Positions 1 to 10,773 of a stretch of DNA of 64,000 nucleotides are shown piece by piece; positions within the stretch are counted from its first letter, which is position 1, and each line of letters begins with the position of its first letter. The translations under genes and the position numbers were made by a program. Source of the DNA: Meconema thalassinum (Eukaryota; Arthropoda; Insecta; Orthoptera; Tettigoniidae); contig OX336388.2 of assembly GCA_946902985.2 (NCBI GenBank), positions 131,132,346 to 131,196,345 of the forward strand, written 5' to 3'. The notes beneath the pieces were generated by a model. That model saw nothing but the letters and a program-made list of their open reading frames with translations. It was not told where the DNA came from and ran no database searches.

Positions 1-1373
1 GGGAAGAAAAGATCTTGATTTATATTTGGAGGGGGCTCGTCAGACTACTAATTTTTTAAACACAAGTGTTTTTTTCAATTTAGATGTTTTTCAAAGTTTT
101 TGAGATTGTTTCGACAATAGATTTTCTTCGATAATGAGTGGCTGACGAAGGGAGCAGTAACGCCCCGAAACATGTACCACAGTATGAAAGTGTACCAATT
201 GTACATAGGAAATTATTGAAAATTATAGTGTATTTTATTGTATCTGTCAATACAGACCAGAAATGGAGTCAAGTGTTTCCAAAACTATAGAAACACAACA
301 CCAACAGAGTGTTCACAGTCCTCTCTCTAGTTCGCTCACCTGTCACGCTAACTAATGGAGCTAGCGCTCACACAGCGTCGTACTGAATGATACTGAGCTA
401 TGCTCGCCACGATCAAGTAATAGTTAACATAACTTGCTAACCTTGTATAACCTCTCCACTGGTGAAAGTTCTCACCCATGTTGGAAGTAGTTCTTGTCAA
501 CAGCAAAGTGGGGAGGAGAGGAATAGTAATCATGATAAATCACAATTAAAATCTAGGAATAGAACACTGGTAAAGATGTGATAACATAAAATTTAAGAGA
601 CATTTTTCAATACTTCCAATATATTACTCTTATTAAAACAGCACAGCCTGACCACATGTCTAACATTGGCATAGACCTTAACAATGACATGATTTTGGTT
701 TCAGAAGGATTCACATATACACAATTATTGATTCTTGCGATCATCAGGGCATTTTTCACCTCTATTTTGATGATCCAAGAGTATTTAAAAAATTAGTGCA
801 TCATATACAAAGGTGACAAAGCTGCCAAAGAATTTGGCTATGTTCTATTTTTTACCCCCTTACTTACATCACAATGAACTCCTGCCACAAAACAGCGCAA
901 GTCACTGGTTTGTCTTAAATATATCAGATTTATATGTAAAATATACCAAAAATATATTGGTAATAACCCCCTATTAGAAACTAATGCCGCTCTTTCTAAA
1001 AACCAGTGGTAGTCTAAAAAAATACCCAGTCCAATTTGACTTGGCCTAGTTCAATCACATTGTCTGGCCAGCTGTAGCCAACATTTGGAGATTAAAAAAA
1101 TAAAAATAAAAAGTAGTTATTATAATCCATATTCTTCCACTCCAACCACTATTCAGTCTTTCTTGGTGTTTGGTGTTTAATAAGTTGATAAACTATCTTT
1201 TATAAATATAAATGTACATCACTAACAGTCCCACTACAGTTCAGTCTCACAGTATCCTAAGGCAGAAGACATTGAGAAGCATTAAAGATGAAACTAGAGG
1301 AATTCACCAGTTAAACTATTGCGATTCAGTATGATAGCATTAAGAACCAAACATGACTAGATACCGTATTTAC
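1..1373. other. Unannotated flank
   Basis: AT-rich sequence with no convincing exon, RNA gene or terminal repeat that I can see. The only open frames are short and lack recognisable protein features. Confidence 0.5.
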
Positions 1374-2284
1374 TGTTATAGGACCCACTTTTTTCCAAAA
1401 TTTTTATTTCCGAAAGGGGGGTGTACTATAGACGCGAACTTCGCTAAAGTCCATTATTTTGGGAAAGGGAGAGAGTAGAAACAAGCTATTTTATGCTACA
1501 TATCAAATCAAAATAAACGAATTGCGTGCCACTAGCGTCTCGTCCTTACGTGAATGTGGCAACACCGCACATGTTGTTAGCAACAGAGCTCGCGTAAGAT
1601 TGAATGGTATGGCCCAAACAGCAAACAATGATCCAACATCTGGTATACAAAGACAAGTATAGGCCGGACGTTTGTTTTCGACGATTGCCCTTGACCTTGA
1701 AGCCTGCGGGTGAGCTTGTACACAGTCATTCTCTCACCCTATCGCTTCACATTTGTCACCACCGACCTGATGTAATGGAATTCCAGACTTGAGCACGTGG
1801 CGACACCAACTTGCAGACAGTACAGCCAACGTCGAAGTAATGTGTGACGCGGAAGTACACGTTACGTATTTATGAACAGAACGTCATTATATTTGCCAAT
1901 GACTGTACTTCAGTAGGAGTGTGAGACAGCTTTGTCAATCATCGGACCGCGTGGGGCAGCTGATAACACAGGTACTGCAGTAACTCGCCTCCAGGCTTCC
2001 ATTAAGATTTTTCACTCGTCTAAAACAAACGTCCGGCCTGTATATTCCATGATTATTGCCAACCACTTCTGAAAAGATATCAAACTTTCCCTGCGATTGT
2101 TTTGCCTGACCAACCTCTGCCGTATGCCATTCGCGCCGCACTCGTTACTAGACAATGACGGACAGGACTCTCAATAATTAAGGAGGGGTACTAAAAGCAA
2201 TTTCCAAGAATTTTTGTATTATGGCTCTCGAAAATTAAGGGGGGGTACTATAAGCGAGGGGGTCCTATAGCCGAGTAAATACAG
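1374..2284. mobile_element. MITE-1 copy 1 (TIR element, TA target)
   Basis: The left end reads CCGTATTTACTG and the right end is its inverted match, CTGTATTTACTCGG on the minus strand. Both are followed by an inner block rich in TATAGGACCC, and both ends are flanked by TA. There is no transposase, so it is non-autonomous. The TA duplication and ends suggest the Tc1/mariner or pogo group; this assignment is inferred. Two further copies lie at 21321-24468 and 34202-34945. This copy contains a second element at 1660-2040. Confidence 0.8.
1660..2040. mobile_element. MITE-2 inserted in MITE-1
   Basis: The ends are TAGGCCGGACGTTTG and, inverted, CAGGCCGGACGTTTG, over about 24 bp. The element is 381 bp, non-coding and flanked by TA. 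The MITE-1 copy at 21321-24468 has the uninterrupted sequence at the matching place (about 21551-21558, read on the minus strand), which confirms the boundaries and the TA duplication. A truncated relative is at 59133-59485. Confidence 0.85.
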
Positions 2285-2457
2285 TACTTCATCAGATATA
2301 TATATACACATACACACACACACACAGAGTGGGAGAATTGAAAGACATTAACACTAATCAAACAGAGTAATTTCATAACTCTCATCTAACTTTTTGAGTA
2401 GATTTAGTTCTAAATACAAGAGACATTCAGAATTATAAGTTTTCTCAAATCATTCCT

Positions 2458-2925
2458 AAATTGATATTACAACTTTTCGGGCAGTCAACACAATGTTATC
2501 CTATTACTGAACATGTGATAAATAACCTGAAAAAAAAAAGTTGTTTTGGAATAAAGAAGAGGGAGGAAACTAAGGGATCACATGTTTCTCTCATTACAGG
2601 AGCATCATCAGATCCAAATTTAAATAAGTTGCCACGACTTATGAATAGACCCTCGTAAAAAACTTTGTGAAGTCATTGTTTTAAGTGTCTTTTTATTAAC
2701 AATTGATATTGTAACTTTCCTGTCGGTCAACACAAATTGTACCCAATTACATTAGGTGGGAAATAAGTAACACCCAAACCGGAAATAAATACGACACGAG
2801 ATATTTAACATAAAATAACAAGCTTTAAAGTACAAAAAAGAGGGGGGTACTTAATCGGATAACATGATTTGATCGTCATCAGATCCTGCTAATTTAGGCT
2901 TGAACAAGGTACGATGTTTATGTAT
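2458..2925 (+). repeat. Two diverged direct ~200-bp units (foldback arm)
   Basis: Units at about 2458-2655 and 2700-2925 share the order TTGATATT, GTCAACACA, CATCAGATCC. The second unit is also present inverted at about 4935-5175, so the two mark the arms of a larger inverted structure around 2.9-4.9 kb. A short relative with CGGTCAACACAG is near 42415. Confidence 0.6.
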
Positions 2926-3275
2926 TAAACTTCTTCTTCTTAGTTTGGATATTTAGGAGTAAGCATGCTTTAGGAGCAATCCTTAGCTCCTTCAGAATTG
3001 ATTCATTTGTTCTTCTTGCTACCCACGATATTCGTAGCATTCTTCTACGGCATGCAGCATTTATGGTCCAGAACTCCGACTCATAGGCGACGATAGAAAA
3101 TACCAAAGCTTGAACCAGTCGCTTCTTTGTTTCCTTGGTAATATGACAATCTTTCTATATTCTTGTTAGACTAGACAGTGCTCTCTTAGCCATACCAATT
3201 CTTCTTTTAATTTCTCCTTTACAGTTTCCCTTAGAGGAAATGCGATTTCCTAGGTAGACTATTTCTTCCTTATGC
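2926..3275 (-). pseudogene. LINE reverse-transcriptase C-terminal fragment
   Basis: The minus-strand translation contains RRRMLRISWVARRTNESIL, a block typical of the region after the RT domain in RTE-like LINE proteins. It is 5'-truncated and broken. It differs from the RTE-like element at 50.7-53.8 kb, so it represents another lineage. Confidence 0.65.
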
Positions 3276-3447
3276 ACAGATATATAATGTTTAGATTACA
3301 AAAGGTTGTAAATACTTGTGTAATGTGTCAATACACATTACAAAACATCTGTAATCTAAAGATTGTATATACACAGGGTGTATCAAAATGAATATCAGGG
3401 TTTTAAGGCTTTGTAATATTTATTACAGTTAACGTGCGATTATAAAT

Positions 3448-3784
3448 CATCATTTCCCCTTATCCAGCTCCTGCCGGGTCGGGGTATTTATGGCACTTCT
3501 CCACTTTCCTCTTTCCTTCCACGATCTTGTCCCAGTCCAGATTTCTTTTTCTTACGCTGTTCTACACTGAATCAATCCACCTTGTTCTAGGTCTTCCTCT
3601 TGCTCTCTTACCCTTGCACTTTGCCTCCAGCATCTGTCTTGGTATTCTATTTTCCTCCATCCTCTTTACATGTCCAAACCACCTTAGTTTATTCTTCTCA
3701 ATTCTCTCATTTAGTTTTCCCATCCCAACTTCCTTCCTAACATCTTCATTCCTCACTCTGTCTTTCCTATCATACTTCTTAGGA
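3448..3784 (-). mobile_element. 5'-truncated LINE with target duplication
   Basis: The minus-strand ORF has LRWFGHVKRM and GKRARGRPRTRW, the C-terminal end of a LINE ORF2 protein. It is bounded by the direct repeat ATTATAAAT at 3439-3447 and 3785-3793, the expected target-site duplication, inside the left TIR of the mariner-like element. Confidence 0.8.
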
Positions 3785-3905
3785 ATTATAAATAATACAT
3801 CAAATGAAAGAGCGATTTAAACAGTTTGTTCTACAAGTATTTGTGCCTGTACACATGCGCATACACTGGTTCCTCTGTCTTCCGTTAGAAGCGCTAGAAG
3901 CCAAG

Positions 3906-4240
3906 ATGGCGACTAGGAAGCAGAAAGTTCTTTGTGTTTTACAGTTTGCAAGGACTGAATCTGCAGTTAAAGTGCAACGTGCGTTCCGGATGACAGAGCT
4001 TGTTCCGCATGGCCTCCACATTCATCCGATCTGACGCCATGCGATTTTTACCTTTGGGGGTTCATAAAGGATCATGTGTATGTGCCTCCGCTACCAGCTG
4101 ACCTAACCGACTTAAGATACAGGATTGAAGCAGTTGTTGCAACAATTACCCCAGAGACACTGAGCAAGGCTTGGGACGAACTCGGCTATCGACTCGATGT
4201 GTGCCATGTGACGAATGGGGCTCACATTGAACACTTGTAG
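3906..4240 (+). pseudogene. Mariner-type transposase, N- and C-termini fused by deletion
   Basis: The start matches a mariner-family N-terminus (MATRKQKVLCVLQF then VQRAFR). The catalytic core is missing, and the sequence resumes with DLTPCDFYLWGFIKD and ends in NGAHIEHL, a mariner C-terminus. The two pieces are in different frames. It cannot encode active transposase. Family recognition is from motif memory, with no search run. Confidence 0.75.
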
Positions 4241-4303
4241 GACAAACCGTTTGAGTTGCTCTTTCATTTGATATTATTTTTAATAGTAAGTTAACTGTAA
4301 TTA

Positions 4304-4864
4304 CAGGGTGTCCACAGAATTTTCAATGTCAATTTTCCTGACTATTCCTGGCTTTTTCTGACCATTTTCAACAAAATTCCTGACTCGTGAAGTCATCGTA
4401 ACATTGGAAAAAAGGTATATCAAAATTGCAATTATGGAAATAAGAAATATCCAGTGATTGGCATTTAAATTTTCTTGTTTATGAATGTCAAGTCAGAATA
4501 TTTTAGAGGCTGACTGCAGACACGTAGTGCAATGTGCTGGGCGATGGGGTCGCCACATCCCTACACCAACGCCTAAAAATCGTACAAAAATAGGTAAAAG
4601 AGGTTTTTACTATGATTTACTGTCAAAATGGAAACTTCATAATGTCCAGTGAGTTATTGCTTTTTATCTTCAGAGATTAGTTGAACTAGTAACATCAAAA
4701 TATGGCTATAAAACACAAAATACTGCATGGTTAATATAAAATTCCTGACTGTGCAACACTTTTTGCCATTTTTTCCTGACTCGTGCGATTTTTTCCCAAT
4801 TTTTTTTCTGACTTTTCCTGACCAAAAACAAAATTTCTGACTTTTCCTGCCTGTGGACACCATG
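4304..4864. mobile_element. MITE-3 inserted in mariner right TIR
   Basis: Ends are CAGGGTGTCCACAG and, inverted, CATGGTGTCCACAG. Inside are several imperfect TTCCTGACT repeats. Removing it restores the TTTATTACAGTTAAC block of the host TIR. TA precedes the left end; the right TA is degraded. Confidence 0.7.
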
Positions 4865-4934
4865 AATAAATACTGCAAAGCCTGAAAATACCGATAATCA
4901 TTTTGATACATCCTGTATTTGTGCATAATTGTAA

Positions 4935-5175
4935 TACATAAACATCCTACCTTATCTAAGCTTGAGCAGGATCTGAGATCACTTGACTGTCAAAACATAT
5001 CATCCGATTAAGTATACTCCTCCCCTTTTCATACATAGAAGCTTGTTATTTTGTGACAAATATCTCCTGTAATATTTCTATCAGGTTAGGGCGTGTAAAT
5101 GTTTGTTTTCCTGCCTAATGTAATTGGTGTGTTGACAGACTGGAAAGCTTTCTAATTGAGATTGAAATAGTGTTT
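4935..5175 (-). repeat. Inverted arm matching 2700-2925
   Basis: Read on the minus strand this follows the second unit at 2700-2925 block by block, including ATTACATTAGG, AAAATAACAAGCTT, TACTTAATCGGAT and GATCCTGCT. Confidence 0.65.
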
Positions 5176-6360
5176 ACCAACTGAAAAGACTACCTGGGTA
5201 CCAAATTTTACAAGGGTTTCTCGAGCTCAATTTCATGTGTGAATGTTAGTTGGAAAACTAGCCCTAGGTCTGCCTTTTGCTATGACGTGTTTTCTAAATT
5301 TGTAATACAGCTTCCTTGCAAAATAGAAAGACGAAACTTTATTCAGAATGCCTTTTGTAATAAAATACACCCTTTATAAAAGATGAGGCGAGAGTCAAGC
5401 AACAGCAACCAAGGAAAATATTGTTTATAATATATTTCTTATGTGAAATGTCATGTCTGATTGGAACTAATGCTTTATACTTTAAGCCAAATCCCAAACA
5501 ATGTATGCATGGGAAAATATTGAAGCTTATTTTAAACAGACAATCTAAGACTTCATTCAATGAAAATCAGATTCCATTCCTTACTTGATCACTAGAACTG
5601 TACTCTACCAGAATAAACCTGAACATTGCGTAATTGGCAGCTGGTCCCTTGTAGTTGTAAAAATGTTTTTAATTCACATTCACTAAGTCAATATGACTGT
5701 TTTCCAATGAGTGCTTACACAAACAATACGGACACAAAATGCTACTTATCTTGACGGTCACAATCACAGTTATCTCACTAGAAAATGGCGTACGGTATTT
5801 TGATTCTGCGAGAAGGGAGTGGAAGGCGATGGATTATTCCAACAGCCACAGCTTAGGCATGTCCTTGTGATACGAGGAAAAAGGAGACCATTAGACTACT
5901 ATGTGCCTTGTCTGATAACATTAATTAATAAATATGTTTAGGAAGGTATTTTAAAAGCACATAACACATTTCGAGAGTCTTCCCGAATCCTTTCTTCACA
6001 ATGCACTCAAAACAGGCCAGGCACAATTTAAGAAAAGAAAAACAAATACAAACTATATTTAAAAAAAAAAAGAGAGAGATTTAAACATAATAAAAGTAAC
6101 TTAACTTAGTCCCAGAAAATTTGCACCATGAGCTTTGTTTCACGACCATCCATCACAAAGTACAACAAATCTGAGTTAATGGTTTGAACTTTAAAATGCC
6201 CATCGACATCTATGACATGATGGCTTGAAGTTGTAACATGGATAGATTTTAAGTTAATGAAATGCTGGTGGAATATCTCATCATCAAGCAGGTTTGGTTC
6301 CTTGCGATGAAAAAAGATCATAGACTTTTGCAGTTTGTAGATTGGTATATTGTATATTGA
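5176..6360. other. Unannotated interval
   Basis: AT-rich; no exon-like frame, RNA gene or terminal repeat recognised. A run of A lies near 6060. Confidence 0.5.
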
Positions 6361-6889
6361 TTGGTTGGTTCCTTAGTTTAGGGGCTGCGACAGCGCGGTC
6401 ATGTAGCCCCGTGTACTTTGGGTGTGTGTAGAATCTGTCTGATAACCAGTGTTAAATGTGATGACTGTATTAGTGTGTGTGTATCTGTTTTTTAATTCAA
6501 GTAAGGACTGCAACTTTGAATTTTTCAAATAGTTCCTACTTTTGTCGCCAAACGCCACCGTCAACGACTACTAGGCCTAGTTCAGAACTAGACTACTAAA
6601 CGCCACCGCAGTCGGCTCTTGGCAATGAACGTAGAAACCTAAGAGCGTTGTTTACATTCCTAACCTAACCTAATTCAGCTTCACACAGGTGTAATTAGTG
6701 GAAGGTTCTTTAACATGCCATAAATCTATTACATGGGACAGACGGCTTTACTTACCCTCCGAAGGAAGGCATACTGAGGGATTTTTAACGCTCTTAAAAA
6801 ATTCGACGGCTTCGGCCAGGTTTGAACCCGCTATCTTGGGCATAGAAGCTCAGCATGCTACCGACTACGCCACCGAAGCCGCTTTTATC
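6361..6889 (-). mobile_element. SINE-A copy 1 (tRNA-derived)
   Basis: The minus strand starts with a tRNA-like head: box A-like TGGCGTAGTCGG and box B GGTTCAAACC. A ~400-bp body follows, ending in the tail GGTTATCAG/ACACAC/GGGGC...GCCCC and ACCAACCAA. It is flanked by ATATTGA at 6354-6360 and 6890-6896, a 7-bp target duplication that fixes both ends. Confidence 0.9.
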
Positions 6890-6913
6890 ATATTGACTAT
6901 TCATTTCTTCTAG

Positions 6914-6962
6914 TATTCTTATTATAAGGGGGCGGAACACCGAGGTCATCTGTCCCTTCTAG
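6914..6962 (+). repeat. Family-E repeat fragment
   Basis: Carries the block GGGGCGGAACACCGAGGTCATCTGTCCC, split here as GGGGCGGAAC and GAGGTCATCTG, whose ends can pair. Relatives are at 36571-36605, 61000-61035 and 61575-61610. It sits just left of the solo LTR. Confidence 0.55.
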
Positions 6963-6978
6963 TAAGTGACTCTGATAA

Positions 6979-7665
6979 TGTTACGGCTGGGAGTTTGTTT
7001 TGTCGCCTCGCCGCGTTGAGTCACAGCTGCCCCGGGCTGTGTGTGTTCTGCCTCACTGTATTACGTGCGCGTTATGCAACGGGTTGCGAAGTGAAAGGGA
7101 TGGTCCAGAATATTCGTGACCCAGCCAGTGAAGGAAACTCGAGAAGCCGTGTGTCCTGGACGGTTCTAGAATTCATTGAGTCACCAGCCTGCTATATAAG
7201 AGGCCTCAACAGTGAGGGGACCGAGTTTCTGAGGACAGTGTTTTTGAGCGAGTGTGATTTCTCTGAGCGACAGAAGTGTGGTGACGAAGTGCCATGCGAG
7301 TTACGAAATCCAGTGACATTGTTTCCCCAGCTTGTGGACAGCGAAACAGCGTGTAGCAGGTTATCGTAAGTAACTGTAGTTTGTGTACATGAGGAAGAGG
7401 TGCAGGTAGCCTCTGTCAAGGCCACCGGACTCATTAAGACTGTTTAACTTCTGTGGTTTGCTGACGAGTGAAAGGGGCAAGAGCGCTCAAGGAAGAGACT
7501 TGAGGAAACTGGAGTAAGGTTCTAATTGCTTGTATTTGCTGTTGAGTAGTGTATCTTTCTGACCGCAATAAAGTTAATTATTTCTTTAAAGGAACAATCT
7601 GTGTTGTGCTTCAACCCACCGTAATCCAGTTAACAAAAGTGCCACTAGGGGGGGGGCACGTAACA
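6979..7665 (+). mobile_element. Solo LTR of a retrotransposon (gypsy or BEL type)
   Basis: Begins TGTTACG and ends CGTAACA, a perfect terminal inverted repeat, and is flanked by ATAA on both sides (4-bp TSD). A TATA box (CTATATAAG, 7192-7200) and an AATAAA signal (7567-7572) lie in the order expected for U3-R-U5. No internal region is present, so the element was probably lost by LTR-LTR recombination. The 124-codon frame at 6995-7369 lies inside the LTR and is not taken as a gene. Confidence 0.85.
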
Positions 7666-8051
7666 ATAATTACAAAATAATATATTTTGGAAATTATTTT
7701 CTGCGACATGAATAAGAATGTTTATTTGTGTCCTCCACCAAATTCCCCTCATATTGGAATATATTCTTAACAACAGAAGTATTTTCCACAATATGCGAGC
7801 TATTGACTGTTATACTGTATGAAGAGTCCTGCGCGGATAAACAAAACGTTATGTGCATCCGCCCTGCATCTGCACTGCTGTTATCCGAATCTACTGGCAT
7901 CACAATATTTTCACAAATAGCTTCAAGCAACACATTTAGACATTTGAGGAGAAAGTCGCTCCCTTAGACTATGTATGCCATGTGCTATGTTTAAAATTAA
8001 TGTTATACAGCCAGAATTGAAATCCTTTAGTCCGGAGTGTTAATTATGTTT

Positions 8052-8572
8052 GGTTGGTTTCTTAGTTTAAGGGCTGCGACAACGCGGTCATGTAGCCCCG
8101 TGTACTTTGGGTGTGTGTAGAATCTGTCTGATAACCGGTGTTAATTGCGATGACTGTATTAGAGCGTGTATCTGTTTTTTTAATTCAAGTAAGGACTGTA
8201 ACTTCGAATTTTTCTAATAGTTCCTACTTTTTCGCCAAACGCCATCGTCAACTACTACTAGGCCTAGTTCAGAACTTAGCAACTAGACACCACCGAAGTC
8301 GGCTCTTGGCAACGAACGTAGCAACCTAAGAGCGTTGTTTACATTCTTAACCTATACAATTTAGTTTCACACAGGTGTAATTAGCGGAAAGTTCTTTAAC
8401 ATGCCATAAATCTATAACATGGGACCGACTGCTTTACTTCCCCTCCGAAGGAAGGCATACTGAGGGATTTTAACGCTCTTAAAAAATCCGACGGCTTCAG
8501 CCAGGTTTGAACCCGCTATCTTGGGCATAGAAGCTCAGCATGCTACCGACTACACCACCGAAGCCGCTTTAG
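8052..8572 (-). mobile_element. SINE-A copy 2 (tRNA-derived)
   Basis: Nearly the same as copy 1 over its whole length and also flanked by a direct repeat, TTATGTTT at 8044-8051 and 8573-8580. The interval 7666-8051 before it holds nothing I recognise. Confidence 0.9.
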
Positions 8573-10773
8573 TTATGTTTAATGACATAATTAGAATAAG
8601 ATTAGCTTAAATAACCTTACATTTGTCATGAAAAAAAAAAAAAAATATATATATATAACGCTAAATATAAGAGGTTATGTCATAAACATCCCGGTCCTAT
8701 ACTCTGTATCACCAGTAATGAACGCTGACGTCTGTCAGAGCTAGCACATGAGGAAATGCTGCGTTGCTACCGAGCCAGGTCATGATTCAAAACATTCCAA
8801 GAGCCTTGCAGGAAGACAAATACTGGGGAAGTTAGCCCACCCCTGCCCGGCGGTCTAATGAAAGTGACGAGTCAAGGCACAGTAGAACACTGCGTCAAAC
8901 CATGTGTCCACTGCTGTGTCTCCATACATTGCCACACTGCTCGCTGTTGCCATGGAGACAGTTACCCCTCTCATCTCCAATCCTCACCTCACCCTTCAAG
9001 CGGATGACAGCCGTCACAGTTTACCTTCGTAAATCCGAGTATAGTAATGATATTCATCAAGTCCGGATTGGATTCTAAAAACTAACTGCAAATTTACTCC
9101 AAACATTATCAGCTATCCGTACAGCCATGCAAACTATATCCGCATGGCGAAAAATGTTGTAGATATCCGCATAGGGCTTCAGTTATATCTTGTCCAAAGA
9201 TGTCTTCTTGTACTGTATGTATTTAAATAAGATTTGGATACCGTAGGGTACATATAATCAAGAGTTTGAGATGGAGTGGGCAGATCGATAATTGCATGTT
9301 CCCACTGATCGAAAGGTTTGTACTTTTCAATTCTTTTATTGTGGTGTTAGTTAGCAGTTAATTTTGAATTCTTTTTCAGTCTCAATTACTTTGAATTATT
9401 GAAGGTTTCCTCAACTACAATCTCACTGCTATAGGGGGATTTCTTCTTCCATTCCTACTAACACTAGATTCTGATCAGATTTTCAGAAACTCGAGATTTG
9501 CGAAGGAATAAAATTATTCTCAAAAACTGCAAAAGCATGAGCAATTTGAATAGTACTAACAATTCACTTTAAAATGCTAAGAATGGAAGAAAGACTTGAA
9601 TCGCATAATAAAATTTTATTTAAAAAAAAATAAAAACACTCTTTTTGTAATTCCAAGTTTATCTGGATATATACTGTAGAAGCATCACTTAATTATTTGG
9701 AAGTTCAAGATACTAAAAGCGATATTTTTGTCCAATTTCATAGGTCCACAACTTTCTTAATTACTGCCATTTTAAACCAGTCTTTGGACTAGACTTTTAT
9801 ATTCCCGACTGAGGCAAGTGGATACCCGGAATAAATGAATTAGCCTGGTGACGTAAACACACTGTATGGAAATACCGTACAGTCCGGATAAGTTTGGTTG
9901 TCCAGCCGAGTGGCGTAGCATCTAATGTGCTAGTGGTGGAGCGCAAATATTGTGATAACTTGAGCCAAGCTGTGATTATATTAATCATGAAAAAACTTGT
10001 GTTATTTCCAATGTTGTTAAAAGTTTTGTGATCGAGAGAAGACGTAAGGCATGAAAATACATGATGCTAATTCTACCGAATGTGCTATTGCCTATACCAG
10101 CCACTACTGCGGCTTTAGAGATGCCGAGTACACATGTGAAGGCATTATGAGCATTATACCCCGAAGTTGCACTTCACAACTCTAGAACAGTTGGAGCGAC
10201 AGATCAACACTTAATACACGTTTTAAGCACGAACCAGAACTGTGCAGTGTAACGGGAGGCAGATAAGCTGGGCATGCCAGCCGGCCAACTGATGAGAGAA
10301 ACTCACTGTATTATGTCTCCACTTGAAGTTGTATGTCAGAATATAAGACAATACACCTAAAACCCGCAACCATTAATAACATGTTTCTTGTTTAACCAAG
10401 ACCTCTGGGTATACTGTAATATAACCTATAGACAAATACATGCATAGTTACTATTATCTACTTAGTACAAGCCTAGGGCAAAACAAACTGGGACACATGA
10501 CTAGTTGACTAGTAGTATGAATATGCATTGGGACGGTACAAATCTTTTGGGACAAAGTTGTATACCAAATATAACATGTCACGATCTTACTCCCATTAAA
10601 TAAGGGAAGAGAAACAAGTCATCAATATCGTCACAAGCAGCTGACTAGCCACGAGACTCACTACCCCGTATCATCTCCTGTGAAGGGTTAAGGAGTGTGT
10701 CTCCGCTTAACGAGTATCTTTGGCCTTTTCTAAGTCTGCTGTTCACAAGGACTACAACCCGCAAAAGGATAGA
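8573..10773. other. Unannotated interval 3' of PPM1D
   Basis: Downstream of the PPM1D stop codon on the minus strand. It should contain the 3' UTR, but I see no clear AATAAA close to the stop. A run of A followed by TA repeats is at 8629-8657. No other gene or element recognised. Confidence 0.5.

Larger units (their letters stand above)
3374..4915 (+). mobile_element. Long-TIR mariner-like element, deleted and twice interrupted
   Basis: The left end begins CAGGGTGTATCAAAATG; the right end, read inverted, begins CAGGATGTATCAAAATG, and TA follows the right end. The TIRs continue inward past a shared TTTATTACAGTTAAC block to the matching CAAATGAAAGAGC at 3802 and 4266, so each TIR is well over 100 bp. 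A LINE fragment (3448-3784) sits in the left TIR and a small element (4304-4864) in the right TIR. Between the TIRs is a deletion-fused transposase remnant. Confidence 0.75.

Noticed and set aside
6800..6889. tRNA genes in the SINE heads
   Set aside because: The heads are continuous with SINE bodies, repeated several times and flanked by target duplications.
6995..7369. 124-codon plus-strand ORF
   Set aside because: It lies wholly inside a solo LTR with defined ends, TSD, TATA box and AATAAA; no protein family is visible.
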